DNA from: Phycisphaerales bacterium
Lineage (GTDB): Bacteria > Planctomycetota > Phycisphaerae > SM23-33
Reading direction: 5' to 3'
Assembly: GCA_018644725.1 (NCBI GenBank)
Contig: JABGPZ010000060.1
Coordinates: forward strand, 1-64,000
Length of the DNA: 64,000 bases
The notes under the pieces were generated by a model that saw only the letters and a list, made by a program, of their open reading frames with translations, was not told the DNA's origin and made no database searches. Both the position numbers and the translations under genes were made by a program. Positions 16,409-23,960 of the stretch are shown piece by piece; positions within the stretch are counted from its first letter, which is position 1, and the number at the start of each line of letters is the position of its first letter.

Positions 16409-17272
16409 TTACGCTCCCGGGGTTTCGGCGGCGGCGACGTCTTGGCGCAGGGCATCGTCGGTGACGCTTTGGGTGGTCACGGCCGCGTCGAGTTCGTTGT
16501 AGACCGTCAGCTCGGCGCTTTGGGTGGTTTCGGTTTGCCCCGTCCGCACGAAGGCGAGCTTGCTGGCGAAGCGGTGGAACAGCCAGACGAGTTGTTCGCG
16601 GAAGCTTGCGGGCTTGGCGGTGAGGGTCGTGGAGATCGAGTCCAGGCCGTCGGCTGCGAGCTTGGCCGCAGTGACCGGCGCATCGAGGTTGTCCAGCGTT
16701 GCAGCACGGGTTGCGGAATACCCCTGGGCATCGAGCGCGGTTTGCAGGTCGGCGACCGTCGCGGGCGTGCGGTCGAACCATCGCACGGTATAGCTGTTGT
16801 CCGTCGCGGCGATGTTGGTGAGGTCGACGCGGACGCTGTCGGCAGGGCCGAGCGCGATCGGCCGCGTGAGCAAACGATAGTCACTCGTCCCGGCCGGAAG
16901 GGTCACGATTTGGCTGAGCGTGGGGGTGGTGTCGGCGTCGAGATAGAGGTCCACAGTCCAGTCGCCAGCGGAAAATTCGCCGAAGAGTTCGATCTGGATT
17001 TCTCCCGCAGCCGAGGCGAAGGGAGTGTAGCTGTCGAGGGTATCGCCGGAGGAGAGGTCCATGTTCTCGGCAGTATGGGTTCGCAGAAGTTGCACGTTCA
17101 GGTCCTCCATGGCGGCGGGGAAATCGTAGGCCGCGTCGGTGGTGATGGGGGGAAGCTCGGCGAGAAGCGCGGGCAACAGTGCGCCGTGGGTCTCGGTCGA
17201 AAGCGGGGTCGGGCTGACGAGATGAAGCGCGTCGGCGAGGGTCAATTGGTCAATGTCGAGGGTGAATGTCAT
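16409..17272 (-). CDS. Phage-type structural protein with NLDAPV motif
   Basis: 287 residues from the ATG at 17272, preceded by AGGAGA. Residues about 90-180 are beta-rich (EIQIELFGEFSAGDWTVDLY). After them comes an alanine-rich stretch with ATLDNLDAPVTAAKL and a segment QLVWLFHRFASKLAFVRTG; LDNLDA-type motifs of this kind occur in many phage tail or structural proteins. The role is probably virion structure, exact part unknown. Spacing of 11 bases from the previous gene keeps it within the operon. Confidence 0.65.
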   Translation of the reverse strand: MTFTLDIDQLTLADALHLVSPTPLSTETHGALLPALLAELPPITTDAAYDFPAAMEDLNVQLLRTHTAENMDLSSGDTLDSYTPFASAAGEIQIELFGEFSAGDWTVDLYLDADTTPTLSQIVTLPAGTSDYRLLTRPIALGPADSVRVDLTNIAATDNSYTVRWFDRTPATVADLQTALDAQGYSATRAATLDNLDAPVTAAKLAADGLDSISTTLTAKPASFREQLVWLFHRFASKLAFVRTGQTETTQSAELTVYNELDAAVTTQSVTDDALRQDVAAAETPGA

Positions 17273-17283
17273 GGCGGGTTCTC

Positions 17284-17742
17284 CTAGACTGCGTCGGGCA
17301 GTGCGCGGAAGAGACACGCGCCGCGGCAGTCGACGATGTCTTCGAGATCGTAGCTACCCGAGGTGACGGTGATCGTGGCCAGCGGGAGATGCGCAGCGGT
17401 GGGGAAGCCATAGGTCTCGACCGTCAGTTCGCCCGCGTCGTCGAGATAGATCGAGTTGACTGCGTTGTCGGTGAGGGCCTGGGTTTGGCTGCCGGCATAG
17501 AGAACGACGGCCCCGGCGGAGCTGGTGAATCGACCGGCGCGGACTCCAAAGGTTGCGCTGCCATCCTGGAAGACGCGGAAGTCGCCCGCTCGCCGCGCCA
17601 CGGTAAGAAGCTGGGCGATCATGCGGTAGAAGCTGGTGTAGTATGGCGATTCATAGATCGCGACAAACGGCACGCCGGTGTCGGCGTCGGTGGTGCCCGA
17701 GAGGGCGTTGAGCGAATCATCGCTGGGAAGCAGTTCAGACAT
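17284..17742 (-). CDS. Phage-type structural protein, unknown (152 aa)
   Basis: 152 residues, acidic N-terminus (SELLPSDDSLNALSGTTDAD), a central helix-rich part (YRMIAQLLTVARRAGDFRVF) and a beta-rich remainder ending CRGACLFRALPDAV. No signal peptide and no recognised family. Its start lies 8 bases inside the end of the 232-residue gene. The role is inferred as structural from context. Confidence 0.65.
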   Translation of the reverse strand: MSELLPSDDSLNALSGTTDADTGVPFVAIYESPYYTSFYRMIAQLLTVARRAGDFRVFQDGSATFGVRAGRFTSSAGAVVLYAGSQTQALTDNAVNSIYLDDAGELTVETYGFPTAAHLPLATITVTSGSYDLEDIVDCRGACLFRALPDAV

Positions 17743-18433
17743 GGGAAACCTCCAGGGTCAGGTGCTGAGTGGCAGGGTCATAGGCCGTCGGGGCAATCGC
17801 CGCAAGGGACGCGGGGGCAACGCGGGCGGCGAGTGTGGAATCAATGGGCTCGGACAGTGAATCGCCATTGCGCGTTTGGAGCCGAATCCGCAGCAGGCCG
17901 CTACGGGGTGCGCACAGGCGAAGGGAGATCTCTTCGGCGTCGAAGCCGAATGCTCCCGCGCCGAAGGCTCCGCGTCCAAAGCCCGGGGCGAGGTCGCCGT
18001 CGATACCGAATCCGCCGCGGCCCAATTGGCCCTGGCCAAAGCCCCAGTGCAGATGGGTCTCGTCCCAGATCGTGGCGGAGTCGGCCAGGCGATAGTCCCC
18101 ACCGAGGCCGTCGTCGCAGAGAAGCTCGACGCGTTCGCCGGGCAGGTGGCAGGTGCGGCGCATTACGCGATGGCGATGGTGCCAGTCGGGCGGGGGCAGG
18201 GATTCGGCGCGGTGGCGATCAGCCCAGCTGCAGGCGCGGACGCTGGCGCTGGTGGGTGCGCTGGTGGCGCGAAACAGGAAGGTGCGCTGGGCGGGTGTGT
18301 TGGTGACGTCGGCGATCTCGCCATCGAGATAGAGCTGGTGGTACGCTTCGTCGGCGCTGGACTCGAACGTCAGGGCCCACTGGCCCGGCTGGGCGGCGGG
18401 ACGAACAGAGACAATGGTTGCCTCGGCGGTCAT
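17735..18433 (-). CDS. Phage-type structural protein with Gly/Phe-rich segment
   Basis: 232 residues from the ATG at 18433, which overlaps the upstream stop as ATGA. The N-terminal 100 residues look like a beta sandwich. Residues about 130-165 form a Gly/Phe-rich low-complexity stretch (GFGQGQLGRGGFGIDG and similar), which would be flexible or elongated. The C-terminal part is again beta-rich (ISLRLCAPRSGLLRIRLQ). No family is recognised. A fibre-like or connector role is possible. Confidence 0.65.
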   Translation of the reverse strand: MTAEATIVSVRPAAQPGQWALTFESSADEAYHQLYLDGEIADVTNTPAQRTFLFRATSAPTSASVRACSWADRHRAESLPPPDWHHRHRVMRRTCHLPGERVELLCDDGLGGDYRLADSATIWDETHLHWGFGQGQLGRGGFGIDGDLAPGFGRGAFGAGAFGFDAEEISLRLCAPRSGLLRIRLQTRNGDSLSEPIDSTLAARVAPASLAAIAPTAYDPATQHLTLEVSHV

Positions 18434-19203
18434 GATGCCAGTTCCCGATATTCGAGGGTGTAGCTGCAATTGCAGCCGCTGGCGGTGAGGCGGATTTCGC
18501 CGGGCGCGAAACTCTCAAGAAGCAGATTGGCGTAGACGCGCGTGTCGTCGGTGAGTTGATGAAGTTGGTGGGTTTGGCAGGCGATGATGGCCTGGATGCG
18601 GCTTTCGAGACTGGCGCGAGTGGCCCCGGCGAGAGTGCCGCGCTGGGTGATGGTGCGACTGCGACGGCCGAGGGGCATGACCATCTCACCATCGAGGCCG
18701 GGGAATCCGCGGCGGAGGGTTTTGTGGACCCAGCTGGAAATCTCCAGTCGCGCCGGGCCGGACGAGAACAGCGCATTGCCATCGAGCAGCAGCTCACATG
18801 CGTCGGCCGAATCGTCGAAGTGGCAGGCTACATCCAGAGTTGCGCGCGGGCCATCGAGGCGGATCGCACGGACGGCGGTGGCGTCGCCGGCGGGGAGGTC
18901 TTCGCAGAGGCCTTCGCGGGTGGGGTCGTCCAGCAGCGTTTCGCTGACGAGCTCGGCCAGGTCCATCGCGCGGGCGCGTGCGGCGAGTTTGTTGTCGGCG
19001 CTGGTACGGATTTCAACGCTTAGCTCGAGCTGTTTTTGTCCGCGGCAGTGTTTCGTTGAGACGTCGTTGACGGCCTCGACGATGACGCAGGCGTTGGGCG
19101 TGTCGCCGTCGTTGGCTTCGCGCCCGGACGAGACCCACGCCAGCTCATCCATGGCCCGGAGAGTTTCGACGATGTGATCGAGAATGGTCGCTGCGTGTTG
19201 CAT
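18430..19203 (-). CDS. Phage-type protein, tail-terminator-like N-terminal half
   Basis: 257 residues, starting at an ATG 6 bases after a perfect GGAGGT site; the in-frame extension to 19410 is rejected as shadow. The first half (ILDHIVETLRAMDELAWVSS, then ELSVEIRTSADN and a helix followed by LDVACHF) has the alpha/beta order expected of phage tail-terminator or neck proteins. The second half (SWVHKTLRRGFPGLDGEMVM, ITQRGTLAGATRASLESRI) may be a second domain. Position after the connector gene fits a head-tail joining or tail-terminator role. Recognition rests on pattern and order only. Confidence 0.6.
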   Translation of the reverse strand: MQHAATILDHIVETLRAMDELAWVSSGREANDGDTPNACVIVEAVNDVSTKHCRGQKQLELSVEIRTSADNKLAARARAMDLAELVSETLLDDPTREGLCEDLPAGDATAVRAIRLDGPRATLDVACHFDDSADACELLLDGNALFSSGPARLEISSWVHKTLRRGFPGLDGEMVMPLGRRSRTITQRGTLAGATRASLESRIQAIIACQTHQLHQLTDDTRVYANLLLESFAPGEIRLTASGCNCSYTLEYRELAS

Positions 19204-19205
19204 GA

Positions 19206-19850
19206 TTACCTCCGGCGAAGTTGGACGTTGGCCAGCGAACGTGACGTGTCGCGTTGGGCGTCGGCGTCGGTGTCGGTGACGAGGGTGAGTTGGGTCCGAA
19301 GGCGCCGCGCTTCGGCGCGATAGTGTTCGGCCTTGATCCAGTTCAGGTCGTCCTGGGCGGCTTTTTGACAGCGGCCAAGGAAGATCGCTGCCAGCGCACG
19401 AAAGGCGCATAGCCGCCGGAGTTGATCGCTGGGGGAAAAGTCGTCGGCGTCGAAATCGACTTCACTTTGGGCGCGAAGCTCTTCGCCGAGAGCGGCGGAG
19501 GCTTCGGTACTGTGCGCGGCAAAGGTGCGCACGCGCCAGGAAAGCCCGGTTGCGTCGGGCGGGGCGACGGGGCCGTCGGTGCTGGACGTGCGCAACAGGG
19601 AAACGCTTAGGGCGGTGGGGGAATCGACGGACAGAATTTCGCAGCAGGTGCCCTCGGCGGGGATGGTTGCGCTGGTCGTGAGGACCATGCCCGGGAGAAT
19701 GCTGGCGGCGAAGCTGGCCGAGGCACTGGTGAACGCGCCTGCGGCAAGCGCGCCGTCGTCGCCGGCGGCAAATTGCTGGCAGGCAGAGCCCTGGAGGAAC
19801 ACGAGAGGTTCAAGGGCCAAAAGATCGCGGTCGGTGCAGAACAAAGTCAT
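19206..19850 (-). CDS. Probable head-tail connector protein
   Basis: 214 residues from the ATG at 19850 with a GAGG site. The N-terminal part is beta-rich; the C-terminal part is helical and charged (DFSPSDQLRRLCAFRALAAI, IKAEHYRAEARRLRTQLTL). It directly follows the major capsid gene, the usual position of a head-completion adaptor. No motif makes this certain. A 2-base gap separates it from the next gene. Confidence 0.6.
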   Translation of the reverse strand: MTLFCTDRDLLALEPLVFLQGSACQQFAAGDDGALAAGAFTSASASFAASILPGMVLTTSATIPAEGTCCEILSVDSPTALSVSLLRTSSTDGPVAPPDATGLSWRVRTFAAHSTEASAALGEELRAQSEVDFDADDFSPSDQLRRLCAFRALAAIFLGRCQKAAQDDLNWIKAEHYRAEARRLRTQLTLVTDTDADAQRDTSRSLANVQLRRR

Positions 19851-19952
19851 GGGAAACCTCGGGGGAAAGAGTCGAGGGGGAAGAATCGATGCGCGGAAAA
19901 TCACCGGCCGGCGCGACCCGCGAACGGGCCGCGCCGACACACAGTACAACTC

Positions 19953-21107
19953 TTAGGCATTCAAGCCGGTGATCATGCCGTGGGCAAGCTCGTTGCGGAA
20001 TTCGAGGGAATATTCCCCGATCAGCTCGCCCGCTTCATAGTCGCCCGTGGACGCGAGCGGTTTGTAGTGGAAGCTGCGCCCAACGAGCGGCAGAACGTCA
20101 ACGCGGCTGGAATCCAGCAGCACGACCGTGTCGGTGGGCACGTTGCGCGAGAGCAGCACACGGCAGACGCCGAAGTCGCTTTCGTAGATGCTCACCATGT
20201 CGCGGTAGGTTTCGTCCTGGGTGGTGTAGCCGCGCGAGGCCGTGATGAAGTTGTTGATGCGGCGCTTCTGGGCACCGTTGACGACGATGGTGTCGATGCG
20301 GCTGGACGCGTTTTCCCACACCAATCGCAGTGCGAGATTCAGCTGGGCCTCGGTGAGGGCCGCGTCGGAGGGGAAGCTGCTCGCCCCAGGCACAAACGCG
20401 TTGGTCGAGATCGAGGGAATGATGCCCTTCATCGTGCGGCGCACGCTGGACGAGCCTTCGGGGTTGGCGGCCGGGGACGTGCCGTTGAGGACGGTGTTCT
20501 CCAGGTCGCGCAGCAATTCGCGCAGACGTTCCTGCTTCTGATAGTCCAGCTCGTCGGCCACGGCGAGCTTGCGCACGGCGAGGTCGCTGCCGGAAACGCG
20601 CAGGGCCGAGGTGAAGATTTGGGTCCAGTTGCCGCGCCGTTGGCGGTTGGTGAACCGTGCAGCCGGAGCGTCGTCCCCTTCGAGTGCGGCGTTGCCGAGA
20701 ATGTGCAGCGTGTCGGTGTCGGCCAGCTCTTGGGGGGTCGTGCTGCCATAGCCGCGCTGGATCGTCAGCGTGTTGCTCGACACGGCCGTGATGAACATCA
20801 GCTCTTTGGAGCCGGCCGCCTGGACTTGGTCGCCGACGCGGAAGCGCTCGCCGTTGGCAACGGTGATCGACGTGGTATCTTTGGATGCGTCATCGAGGCT
20901 GTCGTGGTCGATGACATCTTTGTTGGGCAGAAGGGTGTCTTCGAGCCACTCGTGATAGGTGCTGGTGGCTTCGCGGGGCGCGTCGCCGAGATGGTCGAGC
21001 AGGGGCGTCTCGTAGGGGCTGACGATGCTGATGATGTCAGAGACATCTTCGGCGAGGTCTTGGAGCGATGCTCCGCTGGAATACGTTGCTTTGCCTGTAA
21101 AACTCAT
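19953..21107 (-). CDS. Major capsid protein, SU10/DUF5309 family
   Basis: 384 residues, the building block of an HK97-fold head. The N-terminal segment (SIVSPYETPLLDHLGDAPRE then TSTYHEWLEDTLLP) is characteristic of the SU10/DUF5309 major capsid family, as are the later RYxxxxQIF-like stretch (RRGNWTQIFTSALRVSG), the helix pair around QERLRELLRDLENTVLNG, and the strand DTIVVNGAQKRRINNF. Length is normal. An AGGATC site precedes the start. There is no separate prohead protease gene beside it. It sits third in the operon after portal and scaffold-like genes, the standard head-module order. Confidence 0.85.
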   Translation of the reverse strand: MSFTGKATYSSGASLQDLAEDVSDIISIVSPYETPLLDHLGDAPREATSTYHEWLEDTLLPNKDVIDHDSLDDASKDTTSITVANGERFRVGDQVQAAGSKELMFITAVSSNTLTIQRGYGSTTPQELADTDTLHILGNAALEGDDAPAARFTNRQRRGNWTQIFTSALRVSGSDLAVRKLAVADELDYQKQERLRELLRDLENTVLNGTSPAANPEGSSSVRRTMKGIIPSISTNAFVPGASSFPSDAALTEAQLNLALRLVWENASSRIDTIVVNGAQKRRINNFITASRGYTTQDETYRDMVSIYESDFGVCRVLLSRNVPTDTVVLLDSSRVDVLPLVGRSFHYKPLASTGDYEAGELIGEYSLEFRNELAHGMITGLNA

Positions 21108-21192
21108 GGCGGATCCTTTCGGGAAATGAAGCAGAATACGTTGTGTCCGCCTGACGGTCAGGCGAGAAATGAAAACGTGGGTGAGAAAACGG

Positions 21193-21642
21193 TTACTTCA
21201 GAGATCGTCGCAGGCGCAGGTAGGCCGTGAGGTCGCGACGGTTGCCGCTTTGGGCGGCGCGACGGGCGGTGTCGTCGAGGCGAACCTGGTCAGAGGCGAC
21301 GGGGTTGGCAGCCGGGGCGCTCATTGGCGGCAGGGGTGCAGCCAGCGGCGGCGCGGGGGCGGGCTTGAGGAAGGGTTTGTCGTCGAGCAATGCGCCGAGT
21401 GCGTCGCGGGTGGCTTGGGCGTCGAGCGGGGCCGAGCAGTCCATGCGCGCCCGGAGCAGTGTTTCGCACGTCTCGGGGTCGATGGGTTTGGCCTCGCGCA
21501 GGGCCGTGTCGAGCAGATGTTGGTTGCTCTGTTCGAGAAGTTGCTGAGCGAGTTGGTCGCGCTGGGAGGTCATATCGTCGAGGTCGGTTTGGACGGTTTC
21601 GAGTGTGGCCTCGGGCGGGGGAGTGGCGTTGGGATCGGTCAT
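21193..21642 (-). CDS. Scaffold-like / minor head protein
   Basis: 149 residues. The N-terminal half is an amphipathic, probably coiled-coil helix (LETVQTDLDDMTSQRDQLAQ and continuation), the middle is Pro/Ala-rich, and the basic C-terminus (DLTAYLRLRRSLK) could bind coat subunits. Position between portal and major capsid protein and this layout match phage scaffolding proteins. Its start overlaps the portal stop as ATGA. An 85-base gap separates it from the capsid gene. Confidence 0.7.
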   Translation of the reverse strand: MTDPNATPPPEATLETVQTDLDDMTSQRDQLAQQLLEQSNQHLLDTALREAKPIDPETCETLLRARMDCSAPLDAQATRDALGALLDDKPFLKPAPAPPLAAPLPPMSAPAANPVASDQVRLDDTARRAAQSGNRRDLTAYLRLRRSLK

Positions 21643-23111
21643 TCGGCAGAGTCCTCCACGCTGGCGCGGTCATAGCCCAATTCGGCGAGGATGCGGTCCT
21701 GGCTGATGCCGAGTTGCTGCTTGAGGCGGGCGTTTTCGAGTTGATGGGTTTCGTCGTTGGGGAGCGGGTCGGGGAAGAGGACATCGATTTTTCGCTCGGC
21801 GGGCGTGGTGGCGAAGAGGTTACTTCGGTCGAGGAAGTCCAGCGCGAGTTCCATCAATGCCCCCAGGCCGGTCGCAAAGGTCAGCCGCTTGCGGGCGGTG
21901 CGGCTGAGTAGGCCGCTGAGCATCACACGCAGGGCGGTTGCGCTGGAGAGGTTGCCGATTTGGCCGCGCAGAATGCCCGCAGCGAGGGGCGTGACGCCCG
22001 AGAGCTTGTCGAGGCCCTGGCGAATTTGATCGATGTGCAGGTCTTCGGAAGGGCTGCCGTCGTCAGCGCCAAACTCTTCGATGCTGGCGTTGAGGTTGCC
22101 GGTGGCCCACATTTGGCCCGGGCCGACAGGGCGTTCGAGGAAGTCGTCGATGCCCTTGCCGAGATACATCTTGAACGATTGATACGTCACGCGGTGGGCG
22201 CGGTCGCACAGGCGTGTGTTGAGCTCGTCCTGCAGCGGGATCATCGGCTCGACGTCGCTGAAGCCGGCATAACTGCCGGGCGCGGCGATGTTCTGGATGT
22301 GGACGATGGGCAGGCGCCCCAGGGCGTTGGGGCCTTGGGCAACGAGGCGGCGGTTTTCGTAGCGCTGCCACCAGGAGGGCGAAAGGATCTCGACGATCTC
22401 GGTGGGCTTGGGCGACGAGGGTGTGCGGTTGAGCAGTCGGCGGATCGCGCCGGATTTGGTCGGCTCGGTACTCGAGCGGAAGTAGCGCTGAACCCAGTAG
22501 CGAGTCTGGCGGTAGTTGTCCGATTCGAGGATCGGAATCACACGCGGCGCTTCGATGGGTTCCAGGCGCAGGTTTCCTGCGGCGGCGATGGCGGTTTCGA
22601 GCGGGTCGTCGCTGGGGGGGATGGATTCTGCGAAGTTGGCGGGGACGCGCAGGGCGACATCGACAAATCCGTAGACACTCGCGAAGAGGGCCATTTCTTC
22701 GAGGAGCAATTCCGAGCCGTTGGCGGCCAGGAGTGCGCCGAGGATTGCTTCGATGGCTTCGGCGCGAGCGGGGTCGGTGGCGCGACTTCGAAGGGTGACA
22801 CCGCGGCCGAAGAGATAGTCGACCATAGTGTTCACGCGCCATGCGATGTCGTTTTCGATGACGACTTCTTTGCGGCCTGCGTTGGGGCCCGCGCCGGGTT
22901 CGCCCGTGATGCGCGGGGGAAGGCCTTCTTCCTGCGCAAGGCGATAGGCTCGGCCCTGTTCGCCGCTGGGGGCGGGGGTCATGGGGTTTCGGTAGTAGTT
23001 CCACAGCCGTCGGTAGAGCGGTTCCTGGGCGGGCGAAAGCTGATCGATCAGCCAACGGACATGCTCGTCGTGAAGTGTGGAATCCTGGAAGGGTGCAAGT
23101 TCAAATGTCAT
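21639..23111 (-). CDS. Phage portal protein (SPP1 gp6-like)
   Basis: 490 residues, the dodecameric DNA channel at one vertex of a capsid. Recognisable parts: YRRLWNYYRNP near the start; NDIAWRVNTMVDYLFGRGVT; the wing segment with GRLPIVHIQNI; MIPLQDELNTRLCDRAHRVT; and the long helix region GILRGQIGNLSSATALRVML with a following Arg-rich helix. All are typical of SPP1 gp6-type portals, as is the length. GAGGAG precedes the ATG. It is the first gene of the operon. Terminase genes normally precede a portal, but upstream there is only a divergent nucleoside kinase. Confidence 0.88.
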   Translation of the reverse strand: MTFELAPFQDSTLHDEHVRWLIDQLSPAQEPLYRRLWNYYRNPMTPAPSGEQGRAYRLAQEEGLPPRITGEPGAGPNAGRKEVVIENDIAWRVNTMVDYLFGRGVTLRSRATDPARAEAIEAILGALLAANGSELLLEEMALFASVYGFVDVALRVPANFAESIPPSDDPLETAIAAAGNLRLEPIEAPRVIPILESDNYRQTRYWVQRYFRSSTEPTKSGAIRRLLNRTPSSPKPTEIVEILSPSWWQRYENRRLVAQGPNALGRLPIVHIQNIAAPGSYAGFSDVEPMIPLQDELNTRLCDRAHRVTYQSFKMYLGKGIDDFLERPVGPGQMWATGNLNASIEEFGADDGSPSEDLHIDQIRQGLDKLSGVTPLAAGILRGQIGNLSSATALRVMLSGLLSRTARKRLTFATGLGALMELALDFLDRSNLFATTPAERKIDVLFPDPLPNDETHQLENARLKQQLGISQDRILAELGYDRASVEDSAE

Positions 23112-23248
23112 AGTGGGGTCTCCTCACTCTTGGAGGAATGTCGCAATGCTATGCGCAAAAAGTGTGTCCTCTTTTTTTCGAGGTTCGTGGGAGGTGCATG
23201 AATAGGGAGTGGAAATTTTCGGACGGTTTTTTGCTCCGCGACAGGCTA

Positions 23249-23263
23249 CGCAGAAATTCTGCG
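23249..23263. promoter_or_regulatory. Palindrome in the divergent region before the capsid operon
   Basis: Arms CGCAGAA and TTCTGCG flank a single central A, a perfect odd-length palindrome about 140 bases before the portal start and 57 before the kinase start. It is a candidate operator for control of the capsid operon. No known regulator motif is claimed. The remaining bases from 23112 to 23319 hold no gene. Confidence 0.45.
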
Positions 23264-23284
23264 CGAGGGGCATCGGCTTTTCCG

Positions 23285-23313
23285 TTTCAATCCCTCCCGC
23301 GCCGGAGTATGAT
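23285..23313 (+). promoter_or_regulatory. Putative leaderless promoter of the deoxynucleoside kinase gene
   Basis: TTTCAA (23285-23290), 17 bases, TATGAT (23308-23313), then only six bases to the ATG at 23320. Transcription would begin at or near the start codon. The -35 box is weak. Confidence 0.45.
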
Positions 23314-23319
23314 GGTGCC

Positions 23320-23910
23320 ATGACGAAATTGATCAGCATCATGGGGCCCATTGGCGTGGGCAAGACGACTCTCGCAGAGCACCTCGCCGAAGAGCTGGGC
23401 GCGGAGTTGGTCCTCGAAGATTTTGCGGGCAATCCCTATTTGGCCGACAGTTGCAGGGGGCGCAATGATTTGATCTTGCCGTCGCAGGTCTATTTTTTGA
23501 TGACGCGCGCTCGGCAGTTGGCCCGGGAACACTGGGACTCGCGCGAGGGCCTGGCGGTGAGCGATTATGCGTTTTGTCAGGATGAGTTGTATGCCCGGCT
23601 GAAGCTCGTGCCGCAGGAGCTGGCGATCTATCGAGCGCTGCTGGAACCGACGATGGGGTTGGTGACGCGGCCTCGGGTGCTGATTCATCTCGACGCGCCG
23701 CTGGAGGTCCTCTGCGACCGGATCGCCGGACGCGGGCGGGAGTTTGAATCGTGGTACACCGAAGAATTTCTCGCCGCGCACCGTCAGGCGCACTGGGACT
23801 ATCAGCCGCCGGCGGGGGTGAAATTGTTGCGGGTGAACACGGCCGAAAGCGATCTGCGCGAGGACTCGACGCGCGAAAAACTGGGCCGGATGATCCGCGC
23901 GGTGCTTTGA
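23320..23910 (+). CDS. Deoxynucleoside kinase (dAK/dGK-like)
   Basis: 196 residues. The P-loop is GPIGVGKT (residues 9-16). An EDFAGNPYL motif matches the E...NPYL substrate-site signature of the deoxyadenosine/deoxyguanosine kinase family. LIHLDAPLEVLCDRIAGRGR is the Arg-rich LID region. It phosphorylates deoxynucleosides for salvage in the cytoplasm. Length is typical. There is no Shine-Dalgarno sequence; the ATG lies just after a -10 box, so a leaderless mRNA is likely. It is divergent from the capsid operon and followed after 50 bases by a permease gene with its own promoter, so the two are probably not functionally linked. Confidence 0.88.
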   Translation: MTKLISIMGPIGVGKTTLAEHLAEELGAELVLEDFAGNPYLADSCRGRNDLILPSQVYFLMTRARQLAREHWDSREGLAVSDYAFCQDELYARLKLVPQELAIYRALLEPTMGLVTRPRVLIHLDAPLEVLCDRIAGRGREFESWYTEEFLAAHRQAHWDYQPPAGVKLLRVNTAESDLREDSTREKLGRMIRAVL

Positions 23911-23925
23911 ATTGCCACAATCCAT

Positions 23926-23954
23926 TTGCTCCCCAGCCCGGAAGTTGCTAGCAT
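23926..23954 (+). promoter_or_regulatory. Putative leaderless promoter of the FtsX-type permease gene
   Basis: TTGCTC (23926-23931), 17-base spacer, TAGCAT (23949-23954), followed by six bases and the ATG at 23961. No Shine-Dalgarno sequence is present. Confidence 0.55.
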
Positions 23955-23960
23955 GTGGCC

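Noticed and set aside
15787..16455. N-terminal extension of the 556-residue phage-type protein
   Set aside because: The extension is an Arg/Pro/His-rich shadow of the neighbouring gene; the ATG at 15786 is coupled to the upstream stop.
11562..23319. Attachment-site repeats bounding the capsid operon
   Set aside because: I compared the two flanks by eye and found no matching direct repeat; the tRNA-Asp gene is 2.5 kb away and shows no duplicated 3' end near the operon.
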